From the NCBI RefSeq assembly GCF_009928425.1, contig NZ_JAABNS010000001.1:1612001-1676000 (forward strand): 64,000 nucleotides of DNA, given 5' to 3'. Position 1 is the stretch's first letter; each line of letters opens with the position of its first letter. Shown in pieces: positions 46,783 to 55,345 of the stretch. The notes beneath the pieces were generated by a model. The model was not told the origin of the DNA and did no database searches. It saw nothing but the letters and a program-made list of their open reading frames with translations. The position numbers and the translations under genes were made by a program. The stretch comes from Pseudarthrobacter sp. ATCC 49987. Lineage in GTDB: Bacteria; Actinomycetota; Actinomycetes; Actinomycetales; Micrococcaceae.

Positions 46783-47856
46783 ATGCGCGTATATCCGACT
46801 TTCTTCCGGCTGGCCTTTTCATGGATGGACGCCGAACGCGCCCACACAATCGGCTTCCGGGCCATCCGGCTCGTCCATTCCTGCGGTGCCGGGCGGGTGC
46901 TGCAGAAGTTCACGGCCCCGGCGGCGTCCCTCCAGACCCGGGCACTCGGCCTGACCTTCCCCTCGCCGTTCGGCCTGGCGGCAGGCTTCGACAAGGAGGG
47001 CCACGGGATCGAGGCCCTGGCCGAGCTTGGCTTCGGCCATGTGGAGGTTGGCACCATCACCGGGCAGTCCCAGCCCGGAAACCCGGCCCCGCGGCTCTTC
47101 CGCCTGGTCGAGGACCGGGCCGTGATCAACCGGATGGGCTTCAACAACGATGGAGCCGCAGCCGTGGCGCCCCGCCTGAAGTCCGCCCGGGCCGCCCTGC
47201 AGCGCCGCCACCCGGGCGTCCGCCCGGTGATCGGGGTCAACATCGGCAAGAGCAAGGTGGTGGAACTGGAGGATGCGGTGGCCGACTACCTCGTCAGCGC
47301 CCGCAGCCTGGCTCCCGCGGCCGACTACCTCGTGGTCAACGTCAGCTCCCCGAACACCCCGGGACTGCGGCTGCTGCAGGATGTTCAGACGCTCCGCCCC
47401 CTCCTGACGGCAGTGGGGGAGGCCGCGGACCAGGCGTCCGGGCGCCACGTTCCGCTGCTGGTCAAGATCGCCCCGGACCTCAGCGATGAAGACATCGACG
47501 ACGTCGCGCGCCTGGCGCTGGACCTGAACCTCGACGGAATCATCGCCACCAACACCACCATCGCCCGCACCGGCCTCTCAACGAGTCCGGACCAGGTTGC
47601 CGCCTGCGGCGCCGGCGGCCTGTCCGGGGCGCCGCTGAAGCAGCGGTCGCTGGAGGTGCTGGCCCGGCTGAAGGCGGCAACCGGCGGAAAGCTGGCCCTT
47701 GTCTCGGTGGGCGGCGTCGAAACCGCGCAGGACGTGCAGCAGCGGCTCGACGCCGGCGCCACCCTCGTGCAGGGATACACGGCGTTCCTCTATGAAGGTC
47801 CGTTCTGGGCCGCCCGCATCAACCGGCAGCTGGCCAGGCACCCGTCCCGGCGCTAG
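46783..47856 (+). CDS. pyrD: Dihydroorotate dehydrogenase (quinone), class 2
   Basis: 357 residues. The N-terminal membrane-associating helix (RLAFSWMDAERAHTIGFRAI) and FPSPFGLAAGFDKEG mark the quinone-dependent class. NVSSPNTPGLRLLQ contains the catalytic Ser, and IATNTTIAR and SVGGVETAQDVQQRLDAGA bind FMN and phosphate. It oxidises dihydroorotate to orotate at the membrane, feeding electrons to the quinone pool used by the bc1-aa3 chain. An AAAACT sequence ends six bases before ATG, so a leaderless start is possible. It is divergent from the FAD dehydrogenase. Confidence 0.96.
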   Translation: MRVYPTFFRLAFSWMDAERAHTIGFRAIRLVHSCGAGRVLQKFTAPAASLQTRALGLTFPSPFGLAAGFDKEGHGIEALAELGFGHVEVGTITGQSQPGNPAPRLFRLVEDRAVINRMGFNNDGAAAVAPRLKSARAALQRRHPGVRPVIGVNIGKSKVVELEDAVADYLVSARSLAPAADYLVVNVSSPNTPGLRLLQDVQTLRPLLTAVGEAADQASGRHVPLLVKIAPDLSDEDIDDVARLALDLNLDGIIATNTTIARTGLSTSPDQVAACGAGGLSGAPLKQRSLEVLARLKAATGGKLALVSVGGVETAQDVQQRLDAGATLVQGYTAFLYEGPFWAARINRQLARHPSRR

Positions 47857-47894
47857 GCCACGCGTCCCCGCACGGGCATGTCCCGGGGAACGAC

Positions 47895-47927
47895 GGAGCC
47901 CCCGGCAGTCCAACTGCCGGGGGCTCC
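47895..47927. terminator. Bidirectional terminator between pyrD and DUF3043
   Basis: GGAGCCCCCGGCAGT pairs perfectly with its complement (15 bp) around a three-base loop, between convergent stops, with TTGG following on the plus strand. Confidence 0.85.
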
Positions 47928-47940
47928 TTGGTGGGGGGAA

Positions 47941-48540
47941 TCAGGCGGGGTAGTCGCCGCGCTTGACGAGGGGCTTGGGAAGGCGCAGGCGGCGGAACTG
48001 CAGCGAGCGCATGGAGCCGTACCAGACGGTACCGCGCTCCACGTCGCCAAACTTCTCCGCCAGGCGCTTCCTGAGCTTCCGGGACAGGATGAAGACGTCG
48101 ACGAAGACGGCCAGGAACATCACCCAGAACGCGCCCAGGACGTAGATCATCTGTTCGCTGGAGGCCGGGACCAGGAGGGAGACGACCACGAAGATGAGCG
48201 CGCCGAACATCAGGTACTCGCCAAGGCTGAAGCGGGCGTCCACATAGTCACGGGCGAAACGCTTCTGCGGGCCCTTGTCCCGCAGCGGCAGGAACTTCTC
48301 GTCGCCGGTGTCCATGGCCTGCCGCATCTTGAGCCGCTGCTCCTGGACCGCGGCGCGCTCCGCGGCCTTGGAGGCCTTGCGGTCCTCCGGCACGAGCGGC
48401 CGCTTGCGGGCAGCCACCTGCGCGCTGCGCTTGGGCGTGGGCGCGCCCTTGCCGAGGGCGGTATCCCGGGCGGCTGCCCCGGCCGCCTGCTGGTCAACTA
48501 GGTCCTGCGCCGATGGCGCTTCTTTTTTACGTCCAAACAC
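47941..48540 (-). CDS. DUF3043 membrane protein
   Basis: 199 residues of the actinobacterial DUF3043 family: a charged Lys/Arg/Ala-rich start (VFGRKKEAPSAQDLVDQ), KRFARDYVDARFSLGEYLMF just before two adjacent hydrophobic helices (about 117-160), then a basic tail VERGTVWYGSMRSLQFRRLR. Function unknown. GTG 48540 is fixed by a TATTCT -10 box at 48547-48552 (minus strand) exactly six bases upstream, a leaderless pattern. It is divergent from the dipeptidase gene. Confidence 0.88.
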   Translation of the reverse strand: MFGRKKEAPSAQDLVDQQAAGAAARDTALGKGAPTPKRSAQVAARKRPLVPEDRKASKAAERAAVQEQRLKMRQAMDTGDEKFLPLRDKGPQKRFARDYVDARFSLGEYLMFGALIFVVVSLLVPASSEQMIYVLGAFWVMFLAVFVDVFILSRKLRKRLAEKFGDVERGTVWYGSMRSLQFRRLRLPKPLVKRGDYPA

Positions 48541-48633
48541 CCCTACAGAATACCCCGGGGCGGCGTGCGCGGGACCCGGCCCAGACGGAGCGGGGCCCGT
48601 CGTGGCACTGTTTGAAGTGATCAGCGGCACGGG

Positions 48634-48639
48634 TAGTGT
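48634..48639 (+). promoter_or_regulatory. -10 box of the dipeptidase gene
   Basis: TAGTGT, seven bases before the ATG, with TTGAAG at 48612-48617 as a -35 at 16 bases. No ribosome site is present, so the transcript probably begins at the ATG. Confidence 0.6.
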
Positions 48640-48646
48640 TCTGGCC

Positions 48647-50077
48647 ATGACTTCATCACCCGCGGGGAACCCGCAAACCGCTCACGGCCGTGTCGGAAAC
48701 GTCGATACTGAGGCCCTCCGCCAGGCCGTCACCGACTCGTTCGACACCACGATCGCCCAGTTGACCGAGCTCGTCGCCATTCCGGGCATCGCCTGGCCCA
48801 GTTTCGACCCCGCCCCGTTGGACGCCAGCGCCGACGCCGTCGCCGCACTGGTACGTGCCAGCGGCTTCGACGAGGTCCGGATTCTGCGCTGCGACAAGGA
48901 AGACGGGACGCCCGGCGGCCCCGCCGTGGTCGCGCGCCGGCCCGCCGCCGCGGGCAAACCGACGATCCTCCTGTACGCGCACCACGATGTCCAGCCCACC
49001 GGCGACCTGGCGCTGTGGGAAACGGAGCCCTTCACCGCCGTCGAGCGCGACGGGCGTCTCTACGGACGCGGCGCGGCCGACGACAAGGCCGGCATCCTGG
49101 CGCACATCGCCGCCTACTCCGCTGTGACCCGCGTGCTGGGCGACGATCTTGGCCTTGGCGTGACCTTCTTCTTCGAGGGCGAGGAAGAGGCCGGGTCCCC
49201 GACGTTCCGGACCTTCCTGGAAACCCACCAGGAGCTGCTGCGCGCAGACGTGATCGTCGTGGCCGACTCGAGCAACTGGAAGGTCGGCATCCCCGCGCTC
49301 ACCACAAGCCTCCGCGGCCTGGTTGACGGCACCATTGAGGTCAAGGTCCTTGACCACGCCGTCCATTCCGGCATGTTCGGCGGCCCGGTGCTGGACGCGC
49401 CGACCCTGCTGTCCCGGCTCATCGCCACACTGCACGACGACGACGGCAACGTCGCGATTGCCGGCCTCGCCAGCCGGGACGACGTCGCCGTCGACCTCTC
49501 CGAAGCGGAGTACCGGGCCGATGCCTCGGTGCTCGACGGCGTCCGGCTCGCCGGCACCGGCACCATCGCCTCCCGGATGTGGACCAAACCGGCGCTGTCG
49601 ATCATTGGCTTCGACGCCCCCGCCGTGGACGTCGCCTCCAACACCCTCCTGCCCCGCGCCCGGGCCAAGTTCAGCCTGCGGCTCGCGCCCGGACAGGACC
49701 CGGCCGAGGCGATGGACGCCGTCCGCAGGCATGTGGAGGCCAACGCGCCGTTCGGCGCCCACGTGGTCTTCACGCCGGGGGAGAGCGGCAACGCCTTCCT
49801 CACGGACACCTCTTCCAAGGCTGCCAGCGTCGCGATGTGGGCGCTCGGCGAGGCATGGGGCGTGCCGGCCGTGGAGACCGGCATCGGCGGCTCGATTCCC
49901 TTCATCGCCGACCTGACCGAGCTGTACCCGGACGTGCAGATCCTGGTCACCGGCGTCGAGGATCCCGATTCCCGGGCGCACAGCGCGAACGAATCCCTGC
50001 ACCTTGCCGACTTCCGGAACGCCATCGTTGCGGAGGCACTGATGCTGGCCCGGTTGAATGACGAAGGACTGGCCTGA
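48647..50077 (+). CDS. M20 family dipeptidase
   Basis: 476 residues. Zinc ligands of the M20 family are visible in order: LLYAHHDVQP (His and Asp region), GRGAADDKAG (bridging Asp), EGEEEAGSP (general-base Glu and ligand), DSSNW, and the late HSANESLHLADF. The central dimerisation (lid) domain is about residues 215-330. It hydrolyses dipeptides or related N-acyl amino acids in the cytoplasm. ATG 48647 is chosen because the -10 box lies just upstream; longer in-frame starts would begin before that promoter. It is a monocistronic gene. Confidence 0.93.
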   Translation: MTSSPAGNPQTAHGRVGNVDTEALRQAVTDSFDTTIAQLTELVAIPGIAWPSFDPAPLDASADAVAALVRASGFDEVRILRCDKEDGTPGGPAVVARRPAAAGKPTILLYAHHDVQPTGDLALWETEPFTAVERDGRLYGRGAADDKAGILAHIAAYSAVTRVLGDDLGLGVTFFFEGEEEAGSPTFRTFLETHQELLRADVIVVADSSNWKVGIPALTTSLRGLVDGTIEVKVLDHAVHSGMFGGPVLDAPTLLSRLIATLHDDDGNVAIAGLASRDDVAVDLSEAEYRADASVLDGVRLAGTGTIASRMWTKPALSIIGFDAPAVDVASNTLLPRARAKFSLRLAPGQDPAEAMDAVRRHVEANAPFGAHVVFTPGESGNAFLTDTSSKAASVAMWALGEAWGVPAVETGIGGSIPFIADLTELYPDVQILVTGVEDPDSRAHSANESLHLADFRNAIVAEALMLARLNDEGLA

Positions 50078-50262
50078 GCGGAGGGTCCTTGTCCTCCGTA
50101 GCGCCGGGTCCCCAGGGAACATCCAGCCTGCCGGGACGGTTACGTCAGGAGTTAGAGCTACAGGGCTGATCGACGTAGCATGTAGCTATAGCCCGTACCG
50201 TCCAAGTAGGGGCGGGCGCCGCGGGAGCGGCGCCGCCACCACTGTCGATAAGAAGGTAGGCC

Positions 50263-50652
50263 ATGAGCACTACAACCAATGAAAACAGCGCCGACACCAC
50301 CGCCGCGGGGGGCGGGGAACTGGCCACGCACGAGGTCAAGCTGACCGACGTCGCCGCCGGCAAGGTCCGCAGCCTGCTCGAGCAGGAAGGCCGCACCGAT
50401 CTGCGCCTCCGCGTGGCCGTGCAGCCCGGTGGTTGCTCTGGCCTGATCTACCAGCTGTACTTCGACGAGCGGCTCCTCGACGGCGACGCCGTCCGCGACT
50501 ACGACGGCGTTGAAGTTGTTGTCGACAAAATGTCCGTCCCGTACCTCAGCGGTGCCAGCATCGACTTCGAGGACACCATCTCCAAGCAGGGCTTTACGAT
50601 CGACAACCCCAACGCCGGCGGCTCCTGCGCGTGCGGTGATTCCTTCCACTAA
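50263..50652 (+). CDS. erpA: A-type iron-sulfur carrier (ErpA/HesB family)
   Basis: 129 residues. A 25-residue polar start precedes the HesB core: VKLTDVAAGKVRSLLEQEGR, LRVAVQPGGCSGLIYQLYFDE (first Cys) and NPNAGGSCACGDSFH with the paired C-x-C near the end. The three conserved Cys of A-type carriers are present. It passes [4Fe-4S] or [2Fe-2S] clusters to client enzymes. Its place 200 bases before ctaC is common in actinobacteria and fits supply of clusters to respiratory proteins such as the Rieske subunit. ATG 50263 has AGAAGG upstream. Confidence 0.93.
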   Translation: MSTTTNENSADTTAAGGGELATHEVKLTDVAAGKVRSLLEQEGRTDLRLRVAVQPGGCSGLIYQLYFDERLLDGDAVRDYDGVEVVVDKMSVPYLSGASIDFEDTISKQGFTIDNPNAGGSCACGDSFH

Positions 50653-50676
50653 GGCCGGGCAATCTGCCCGGCCTTA
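50650..50676 (+). terminator. Terminator after erpA
   Basis: TAAGGCCGGGCA, beginning in the erpA stop codon, pairs perfectly with TGCCCGGCCTTA around the loop ATC. Confidence 0.75.
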
Positions 50677-50851
50677 GTGCCGCAGAATCCATAACGAGCG
50701 GGCCCGTCAAGAAGGTCCCGACGCACGGCGCGGACATGTGGGCGAAACCTCGCGGGGAGCGGTAAGCTCTACACCGAGTAGTAAAACTTTTCGTGTGCCT
50801 TGACCGCCATTTTGCGGCCCGGGCAACAGCAACAAGTAGGAAGGGCCGTCT

Positions 50852-51724
50852 GTGAGTTCGCAGAACCGAACCGGCAGCCGACGCAAACAGATCACTACGA
50901 TCACTGGCTTGGCACTCGCCGGCGCGTTGGCTTTGACTGGATGTTCACCAGAGGTACAGAAAGGGTGGCTGCCCACTGAGCGTGGCACCACCAACCACAC
51001 TGACCGCATCATGGACCTCTGGGTCAACTCATGGATTGCCGCTCTGGTCGTGGGTGTCATTACCTGGGGCCTCATGATCTGGTGCCTCGTCGCTTACCGG
51101 CGCCGCAAAGGCACCGTCGGGTTCCCCCGGCAGAACAGCTTCAACCTGCCCCTCGAGGTCTTCTACCTGACGATCCCGCTGTTCATGGTCCTGGTGTTCT
51201 TCTACTTCACCGACCGTGACCAGCAGGCGATCGACAACCGCGCTGTGCCCGCCGACGTCGTCGTTGACGTCCGCGGCAAGCAGTGGGCATGGGACTTCAA
51301 CTACAAAAAGGGCGACGTCATCCGCGAGGATGTCCACGAAGCCGGAGTCCAGGCCCACCTCACCGGCGAGGCCGTGGACAAGGAAAAGCTGCCCACCCTG
51401 TACCTTCCGGTCAACAAGTCGGTTGACGTGGAGCTCAACGCCCGCGACGTCATCCACTCCTTCTGGGTCCCCGCCTTCCTCCAGAAGCGCGACATGATCC
51501 CCGGAAAAACCAACTACATCAGGTTCACCCCCACCAAAGAGGGAACCTACGACGGCAAGTGCGCCGAACTCTGTGGCGAGTACCACTCCGAAATGCTGTT
51601 CCGCGTGAAGGTCGTTTCCGACGCCGAGTTCCTGGCGCACCTGGAGCAGCTGCGCCAGGACGGCAACACGGGACTCCTCGGCGAAGAGTACGACCGCAAC
51701 CCGGCCCCGGCCGAAACCAAGTAA
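50852..51724 (+). CDS. ctaC: Cytochrome c oxidase subunit II
   Basis: 290 residues. A lipoprotein signal ends with LTGC (about residues 28-31), so the mature subunit is probably lipid-anchored. Two membrane helices follow (about 55-75 and 100-120). The cupredoxin domain carries the CuA site: HSFWVPAF near residue 205 and [12 protein letters not shown] (C-x3-C-x3-H-x2-M) near 235. It accepts electrons for the aa3-type oxidase. GTG 50852 has AGGAAGG upstream. It leads a ctaC-ctaD-ctaF unit. Confidence 0.96.
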   Translation: MSSQNRTGSRRKQITTITGLALAGALALTGCSPEVQKGWLPTERGTTNHTDRIMDLWVNSWIAALVVGVITWGLMIWCLVAYRRRKGTVGFPRQNSFNLPLEVFYLTIPLFMVLVFFYFTDRDQQAIDNRAVPADVVVDVRGKQWAWDFNYKKGDVIREDVHEAGVQAHLTGEAVDKEKLPTLYLPVNKSVDVELNARDVIHSFWVPAFLQKRDMIPGKTNYIRFTPTKEGTYDGKCAELCGEYHSEMLFRVKVVSDAEFLAHLEQLRQDGNTGLLGEEYDRNPAPAETK

Positions 51725-51734
51725 GGGGAGCGAC

Positions 51735-53459
51735 GTGGCAACTACCTATTCCCAGCCCACCGGGATCCTTGAGGCTCCCGTAGTACCGAAGTCCAAGGGA
51801 CGCATCGTCGTCAACTGGATCACCTCCACCGACCACAAGACCATCGGGTACATGTACCTGATCGCGTCCTTCGTGTTCTTCTGCTTCGGCGGAGTCATGG
51901 CGCTGCTGATCCGCGCCGAACTGTTCGAGCCCGGCATGCAGATCCTGCAGACCAAAGAGCAGTACAACCAGCTCTTCACCATGCACGGCACCGTCATGCT
52001 GCTGATGTTCGCGACGCCGCTGTTCGCCGGCTTCGCCAACGTGATCATGCCGCTGCAGATCGGCGCTCCCGACGTTGCCTTCCCGCGGCTGAACGCACTG
52101 GCCTTCTGGTTCTTCCTCTTCGGCTCCACGATCGCCGTCTCCGGCTTCATCACCCCGCAGGGTGCGGCTTCCTTTGGCTGGTTCGCGTACGCACCGCTGT
52201 CCAACACGACGTTCAGCCCGGGCGTGGGTGGTGACCTCTGGGTCTTCGGCCTGGCGCTCTCCGGCTTCGGCACCATCCTCGGTGCGGTCAACTTCATCAC
52301 CACGATCATCTGCATGCGCGCCCCGGGCATGACCATGTGGCGGATGCCGATCTTCACCTGGAACACCCTGGTGACGGCAATCCTGGTCCTGATGGCGTTC
52401 CCGCCGCTGGCCGCCGCCCTCTTCGCCCTCGGCGCGGACCGCCGCTTCGGTGCCCACATCTTCGACCCGGAGAACGGCGGCGCCGTCCTCTGGCAGCACC
52501 TGTTCTGGTTCTTCGGACACCCGGAGGTCTACATCATCGCCCTGCCGTTCTTCGGTATTGTCTCGGAGATCTTCCCGGTCTTCAGCCGCAAGCCGATCTT
52601 CGGCTACAAGGGCCTGGTTTACGCCACGATCTCCATTGCCGCGCTGTCCGTGACCGTGTGGGCCCACCACATGTACGTCACCGGTTCGGTCCTGCTGCCG
52701 TTCTTCTCTTTCATGACGATGCTGATCGCCGTCCCGACCGGGGTGAAGTTCTTCAACTGGATCGGCACGATGTGGCGGGGTTCCATCACCTTTGAAACCC
52801 CCATGCTGTGGAGCATCGGCTTCCTGGCGACGTTCCTCTTCGGCGGCCTGACCGGTGTCATCCTGGCCTCACCGCCGCTGGACTTCCACGTCTCGGACTC
52901 CTACTTCGTCGTTGCGCACTTCCACTACGTGGTCTTCGGAACCGTCGTGTTCGCGATGTTCGCAGGCTTCTACTTCTGGTGGCCGAAGTGGACCGGCAAG
53001 ATGCTCAACGAGCGGCTGGGCAAGATCCACTTCTGGATGCTGTTCCTCGGCTTCCACGGCACCTTCCTCATCCAGCACTGGCTGGGCGTTGAGGGTATGC
53101 CGCGCCGCTACGCGGATTACATGCCGCAGGACAACTTCACCTGGATGAACCAGTTCTCCACGTACTCCTCGTTCCTGCTGGGTGCCTCGCTGATCCCGTT
53201 CTTCTGGAACGTCTACATCACCTGGCGCAGCAACGAGCGGGTCGAAGTGGATGACCCGTGGGGCTTCGGCGCCTCCCTCGAATGGGCCACCTCCTGCCCG
53301 CCGCCGCGCCACAACTTCACCTCGCTGCCGCGGATCCGGTCGGAGCGTCCTGCCCTGGACCTGCACCACCCCGAGCTCTCCCAGTCATACACCGTCGATT
53401 CTCCTGCCCCGGCAGCAGCAGCGCTCGGTAACGCCGACCAGAAGGATCAAGCCCAGTGA
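51735..53459 (+). CDS. ctaD: Cytochrome c oxidase subunit I
   Basis: 574 residues, twelve hydrophobic helices. Heme and copper ligands are visible: [11 protein letters not shown] (low-spin heme a His), [19 protein letters not shown] (CuB His and the cross-linked Tyr), WAHHMYVTG (CuB His pair) and [10 protein letters not shown] (heme a/a3 His pair). The proton-channel Glu of the aa3 family is in the GHPEVY segment. It is the catalytic oxygen-reducing subunit. The start is ten bases after ctaC with GGGGAG as ribosome site. Confidence 0.98.
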   Translation: MATTYSQPTGILEAPVVPKSKGRIVVNWITSTDHKTIGYMYLIASFVFFCFGGVMALLIRAELFEPGMQILQTKEQYNQLFTMHGTVMLLMFATPLFAGFANVIMPLQIGAPDVAFPRLNALAFWFFLFGSTIAVSGFITPQGAASFGWFAYAPLSNTTFSPGVGGDLWVFGLALSGFGTILGAVNFITTIICMRAPGMTMWRMPIFTWNTLVTAILVLMAFPPLAAALFALGADRRFGAHIFDPENGGAVLWQHLFWFFGHPEVYIIALPFFGIVSEIFPVFSRKPIFGYKGLVYATISIAALSVTVWAHHMYVTGSVLLPFFSFMTMLIAVPTGVKFFNWIGTMWRGSITFETPMLWSIGFLATFLFGGLTGVILASPPLDFHVSDSYFVVAHFHYVVFGTVVFAMFAGFYFWWPKWTGKMLNERLGKIHFWMLFLGFHGTFLIQHWLGVEGMPRRYADYMPQDNFTWMNQFSTYSSFLLGASLIPFFWNVYITWRSNERVEVDDPWGFGASLEWATSCPPPRHNFTSLPRIRSERPALDLHHPELSQSYTVDSPAPAAAALGNADQKDQAQ

Positions 53460-53857
53460 AAATCGAATCAAGGATTTTTGGATTCGGCGTCTTCTTCTTC
53501 ATCCCAGTCTCCGTCATCTACGGATTCCTGACCGGCTGGTCCGAGTGGGTCGGCATCCTCGGTGTCCTGCTGCTCGGCGGCCTCGCCGGCATGATCGGCG
53601 CCTACCTCGCCTTCACCGGCAAGCGCGTCGGGATGCGCCCCGAGGACCGCAACGATGCGGAGATCCACGAGGGCGCCGGTGAACAGGGCCACTTCAGCCC
53701 CTGGAGCTGGTGGCCGCTGGTCCTCGGCATCGCCTGCGCCACCGGATTCCTCGGCCTGGCCATCGGGTTCTGGATCGTCTACATCGGGGCCGGCCTCGCG
53801 GTCGTCGCTTTGGTCGGCTGGGTCTACGAATACAGCCGCGGCGACCACGCGCACTAA
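53456..53857 (+). CDS. ctaF: Cytochrome c oxidase subunit IV (actinobacterial CtaF)
   Basis: 133 residues with four hydrophobic segments: [38 protein letters not shown], then after a charged loop with [20 protein letters not shown] two more, ending [11 protein letters not shown]. This matches the small actinobacterial subunit IV, which stabilises the oxidase. Its GTG start overlaps the ctaD stop by four bases. A large terminator follows. Confidence 0.94.
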   Translation: MKIESRIFGFGVFFFIPVSVIYGFLTGWSEWVGILGVLLLGGLAGMIGAYLAFTGKRVGMRPEDRNDAEIHEGAGEQGHFSPWSWWPLVLGIACATGFLGLAIGFWIVYIGAGLAVVALVGWVYEYSRGDHAH

Positions 53858-53883
53858 CGTCCCGGCAGACACAACGAGTCAAT

Positions 53884-53924
53884 AACGACGGCGGGCCCCA
53901 CCAATGGTGGGGCCCGCCGTCGTT
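53884..53924. terminator. Large bidirectional terminator between ctaF and the HPr gene
   Basis: A perfect inverted repeat: 53884-53903 is complementary to 53905-53924 (20 positions, about 18 usable with a realistic loop). It separates convergent genes and ends GTCGTT. Confidence 0.85.
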
Positions 53925-53962
53925 GGTGCTGCAGGAGGGCCCCCTGAGGCAGCCTGCGCCGC

Positions 53963-54256
53963 TCAGCGGGAGCGGGCGGACTCCAGCAGCACGCGGAGGC
54001 TGTCCAGGGCGTCCTCGACGTCGCCAGGGCTGCAACGGTCCGGGATTGCATCAGGGGCAACGGCGAACTCCACCTCGCAGCCGAAGGGGAAGTCCTCGGT
54101 TATGACCTCCAGCAGGGAGCGGGCATCCACACCCGGCCTGCCGTCCCGGCTGATGGTAACGGGTAGGCCGGTTTCATGGACAGCGCGGACAAAATGCGCC
54201 GCAGGCCTGGCATGCAGTCCGATGGTGGCCTGGACGATGGCGGTCCGAACTGGCAA
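53963..54256 (-). CDS. HPr-family phosphocarrier protein
   Basis: 97 residues from TTG 54256. The phosphoryl-accepting His lies in TIGLHARPAAHFV, the standard HPr active site. VDARSLLEV occupies the place of the regulatory-Ser loop. The C-terminal part (FGCEVEFAV, then DVEDALDSLRVLLE) fits the last strand and helix, with a few extra residues (PDAIPDRCSPG) before the helix. HPr passes phosphate from enzyme I to sugar-specific EIIA proteins of the PTS. The TTG start has AGGGAG five bases upstream; an ATG at 54304 would add 16 residues unlike other HPr starts. It is divergent from a DasR-like regulator with an operator between. Confidence 0.88.
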   Translation of the reverse strand: MPVRTAIVQATIGLHARPAAHFVRAVHETGLPVTISRDGRPGVDARSLLEVITEDFPFGCEVEFAVAPDAIPDRCSPGDVEDALDSLRVLLESARSR

Positions 54257-54310
54257 CGGGACTCCCTGGTCTCGAATCGAAGGTGCCGGGGGAGACCGGC
54301 GCATTTAAGC

Positions 54311-54340
54311 CTAGCCGCGGCCGGCTTCCCGGGCGAACCA
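54311..54340 (-). promoter_or_regulatory. Likely promoter of the HPr gene
   Basis: On the minus strand TTCGCC and TAGGCT stand 18 bases apart, with TAGGCT about 55 bases before the TTG start. The DasR-type operator lies directly upstream of the -35. Confidence 0.4.
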
Positions 54341-54349
54341 AGACGCCGC

Positions 54350-54365
54350 GCTGGTCTAGACCTGA
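54350..54365. promoter_or_regulatory. DasR-type operator (dre) between the HPr and GntR genes
   Basis: GCTGGTCTAGACCTGA, with the perfect core GGTCTAGACC at 54353-54362. It matches the Streptomyces dre consensus A(C/G)TGGTCTAGACCA(C/G)T at 13 of 16 positions. It sits between the divergent starts of an HPr gene and a DasR-like regulator, where control of both is possible. Confidence 0.8.
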
Positions 54366-54415
54366 ACCCGGCGTGGCTTAACCTTGAGGTATGACTCATT
54401 CCGGAAGGCAGCGCA

Positions 54416-55207
54416 GTGGCGCCCTCTGACGCGGCCCGCATGGCCGGCGAGATTGACCGGCACAACGGTACGCCCATCTATGTCCAGTTGAGGGAAATCC
54501 TCCGAGCCCACATTGTGAGTGCCTGCCCGCCGGGTTCGGCCCTGCCCTCGGAGCGGGATCTCGCTGAACGATTCGGCCTGGCCCGGATGACCGTCCGCCA
54601 AGCCATCGATGCCCTCGTCGGCGAGGAAGTCATCGAGCGTGTGGTGGGCCTGGGCACCTTCGTCCGGAAACCCAAACTGGACCTGCAGGTCAAGCTGACC
54701 TCGTACAGCGAGGAAATGCAGCGCCGCGGCATGGTCCCGGCCGCGAAGGTCCTCAGCTTCGAGCAGATCGGTGCCAGCGCATTCCTGGCCCGGGAACTCC
54801 AGCTGGAGGAGGGGACGCCGCTGGTGCGGTTCCGCCGCCTGCTCCTGGCGGACAACGAACCCATGAGCGTGGACGAGAACTTCATCCCGGCCCACCGGGT
54901 GCCCGGCCTGCTCGACGGCGAACCGCCCACCTCGCTCTACAACGTCCTGAGTGAACGCTACGGACTGGTGATGGAATGGGGCGAGGACATGATTGAGGCG
55001 ACCGCGGCGTCGCCGTCGACGGCCCGCCTGCTCAATGTCGAGGTGGGGTCGCCGCTGCTGAAGATCCAGCGCCACGCCTTTGTGGCGCGGGCCATGGTGG
55101 ACTACTCGGTGTCCTATTACCGGGCCGACCGCTACAAGCTCTGGGTGCCGCTGCAGCGCCCCGGCGTCCGCCCGACGCGCAACTACGCCACGGGCTACCG
55201 CCCCTAA
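54416..55207 (+). CDS. GntR/HutC-family regulator with UTRA domain, DasR-like
   Basis: 263 residues. The GntR winged helix is at about 15-85: NGTPIYVQLREILRAHI, LPSERDLAERFGLARMTVRQ, GLGTFVRKPK. A UTRA effector domain follows (about 95-250): LTSYSEEMQRRGMVP, PLVRFRRLLLADNEPMSVDE, and VSYYRADRYKLWVPL at the end. The order and the KPK-LTSYSEEM junction resemble DasR/NagR, which sense glucosamine or N-acetylglucosamine phosphates and control the PTS. The GTG start has GGAAGG upstream. The dre-like operator 50 bases upstream supports autoregulation and control of the divergent HPr gene. The ligand is inferred. Confidence 0.88.
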   Translation: MAPSDAARMAGEIDRHNGTPIYVQLREILRAHIVSACPPGSALPSERDLAERFGLARMTVRQAIDALVGEEVIERVVGLGTFVRKPKLDLQVKLTSYSEEMQRRGMVPAAKVLSFEQIGASAFLARELQLEEGTPLVRFRRLLLADNEPMSVDENFIPAHRVPGLLDGEPPTSLYNVLSERYGLVMEWGEDMIEATAASPSTARLLNVEVGSPLLKIQRHAFVARAMVDYSVSYYRADRYKLWVPLQRPGVRPTRNYATGYRP

Positions 55208-55276
55208 CACCAACGCGGGGTCAGCTACGGCCCATCCGGGGCCCGGGATGGGCGCTGGCTGACCCCGCGTTGGTGT
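55207..55276. repeat. Two-part long hairpin after the GntR gene
   Basis: The outer stem 55207-55225 is perfectly complementary to 55258-55276 (19 bp). Inside it GCCCATCC (55230-55237) pairs with GGATGGGC (55246-55253). It begins in the GntR stop codon and probably terminates it, but it is a larger, two-storey version of a terminator, like the one at 30033-30092. Confidence 0.65.
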
Positions 55277-55292
55277 GTGGTACCTGGGGATG

Positions 55293-55328
55293 CAGAAAGG
55301 CCCGGTCCTGATGGACCGGGCCTTTCTG
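55293..55328. terminator. Terminator of the ctaE-qcrCAB operon
   Basis: CAGAAAGGCCCGGTCC pairs perfectly with its complement (16 bp) around TGAT, 18 bases after the qcrB stop. Minus-strand transcription gives a CTTTCTG-type arm and a short U-rich edge. Confidence 0.85.
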
Positions 55329-55345
55329 GTGTTCACTGCAGACGC

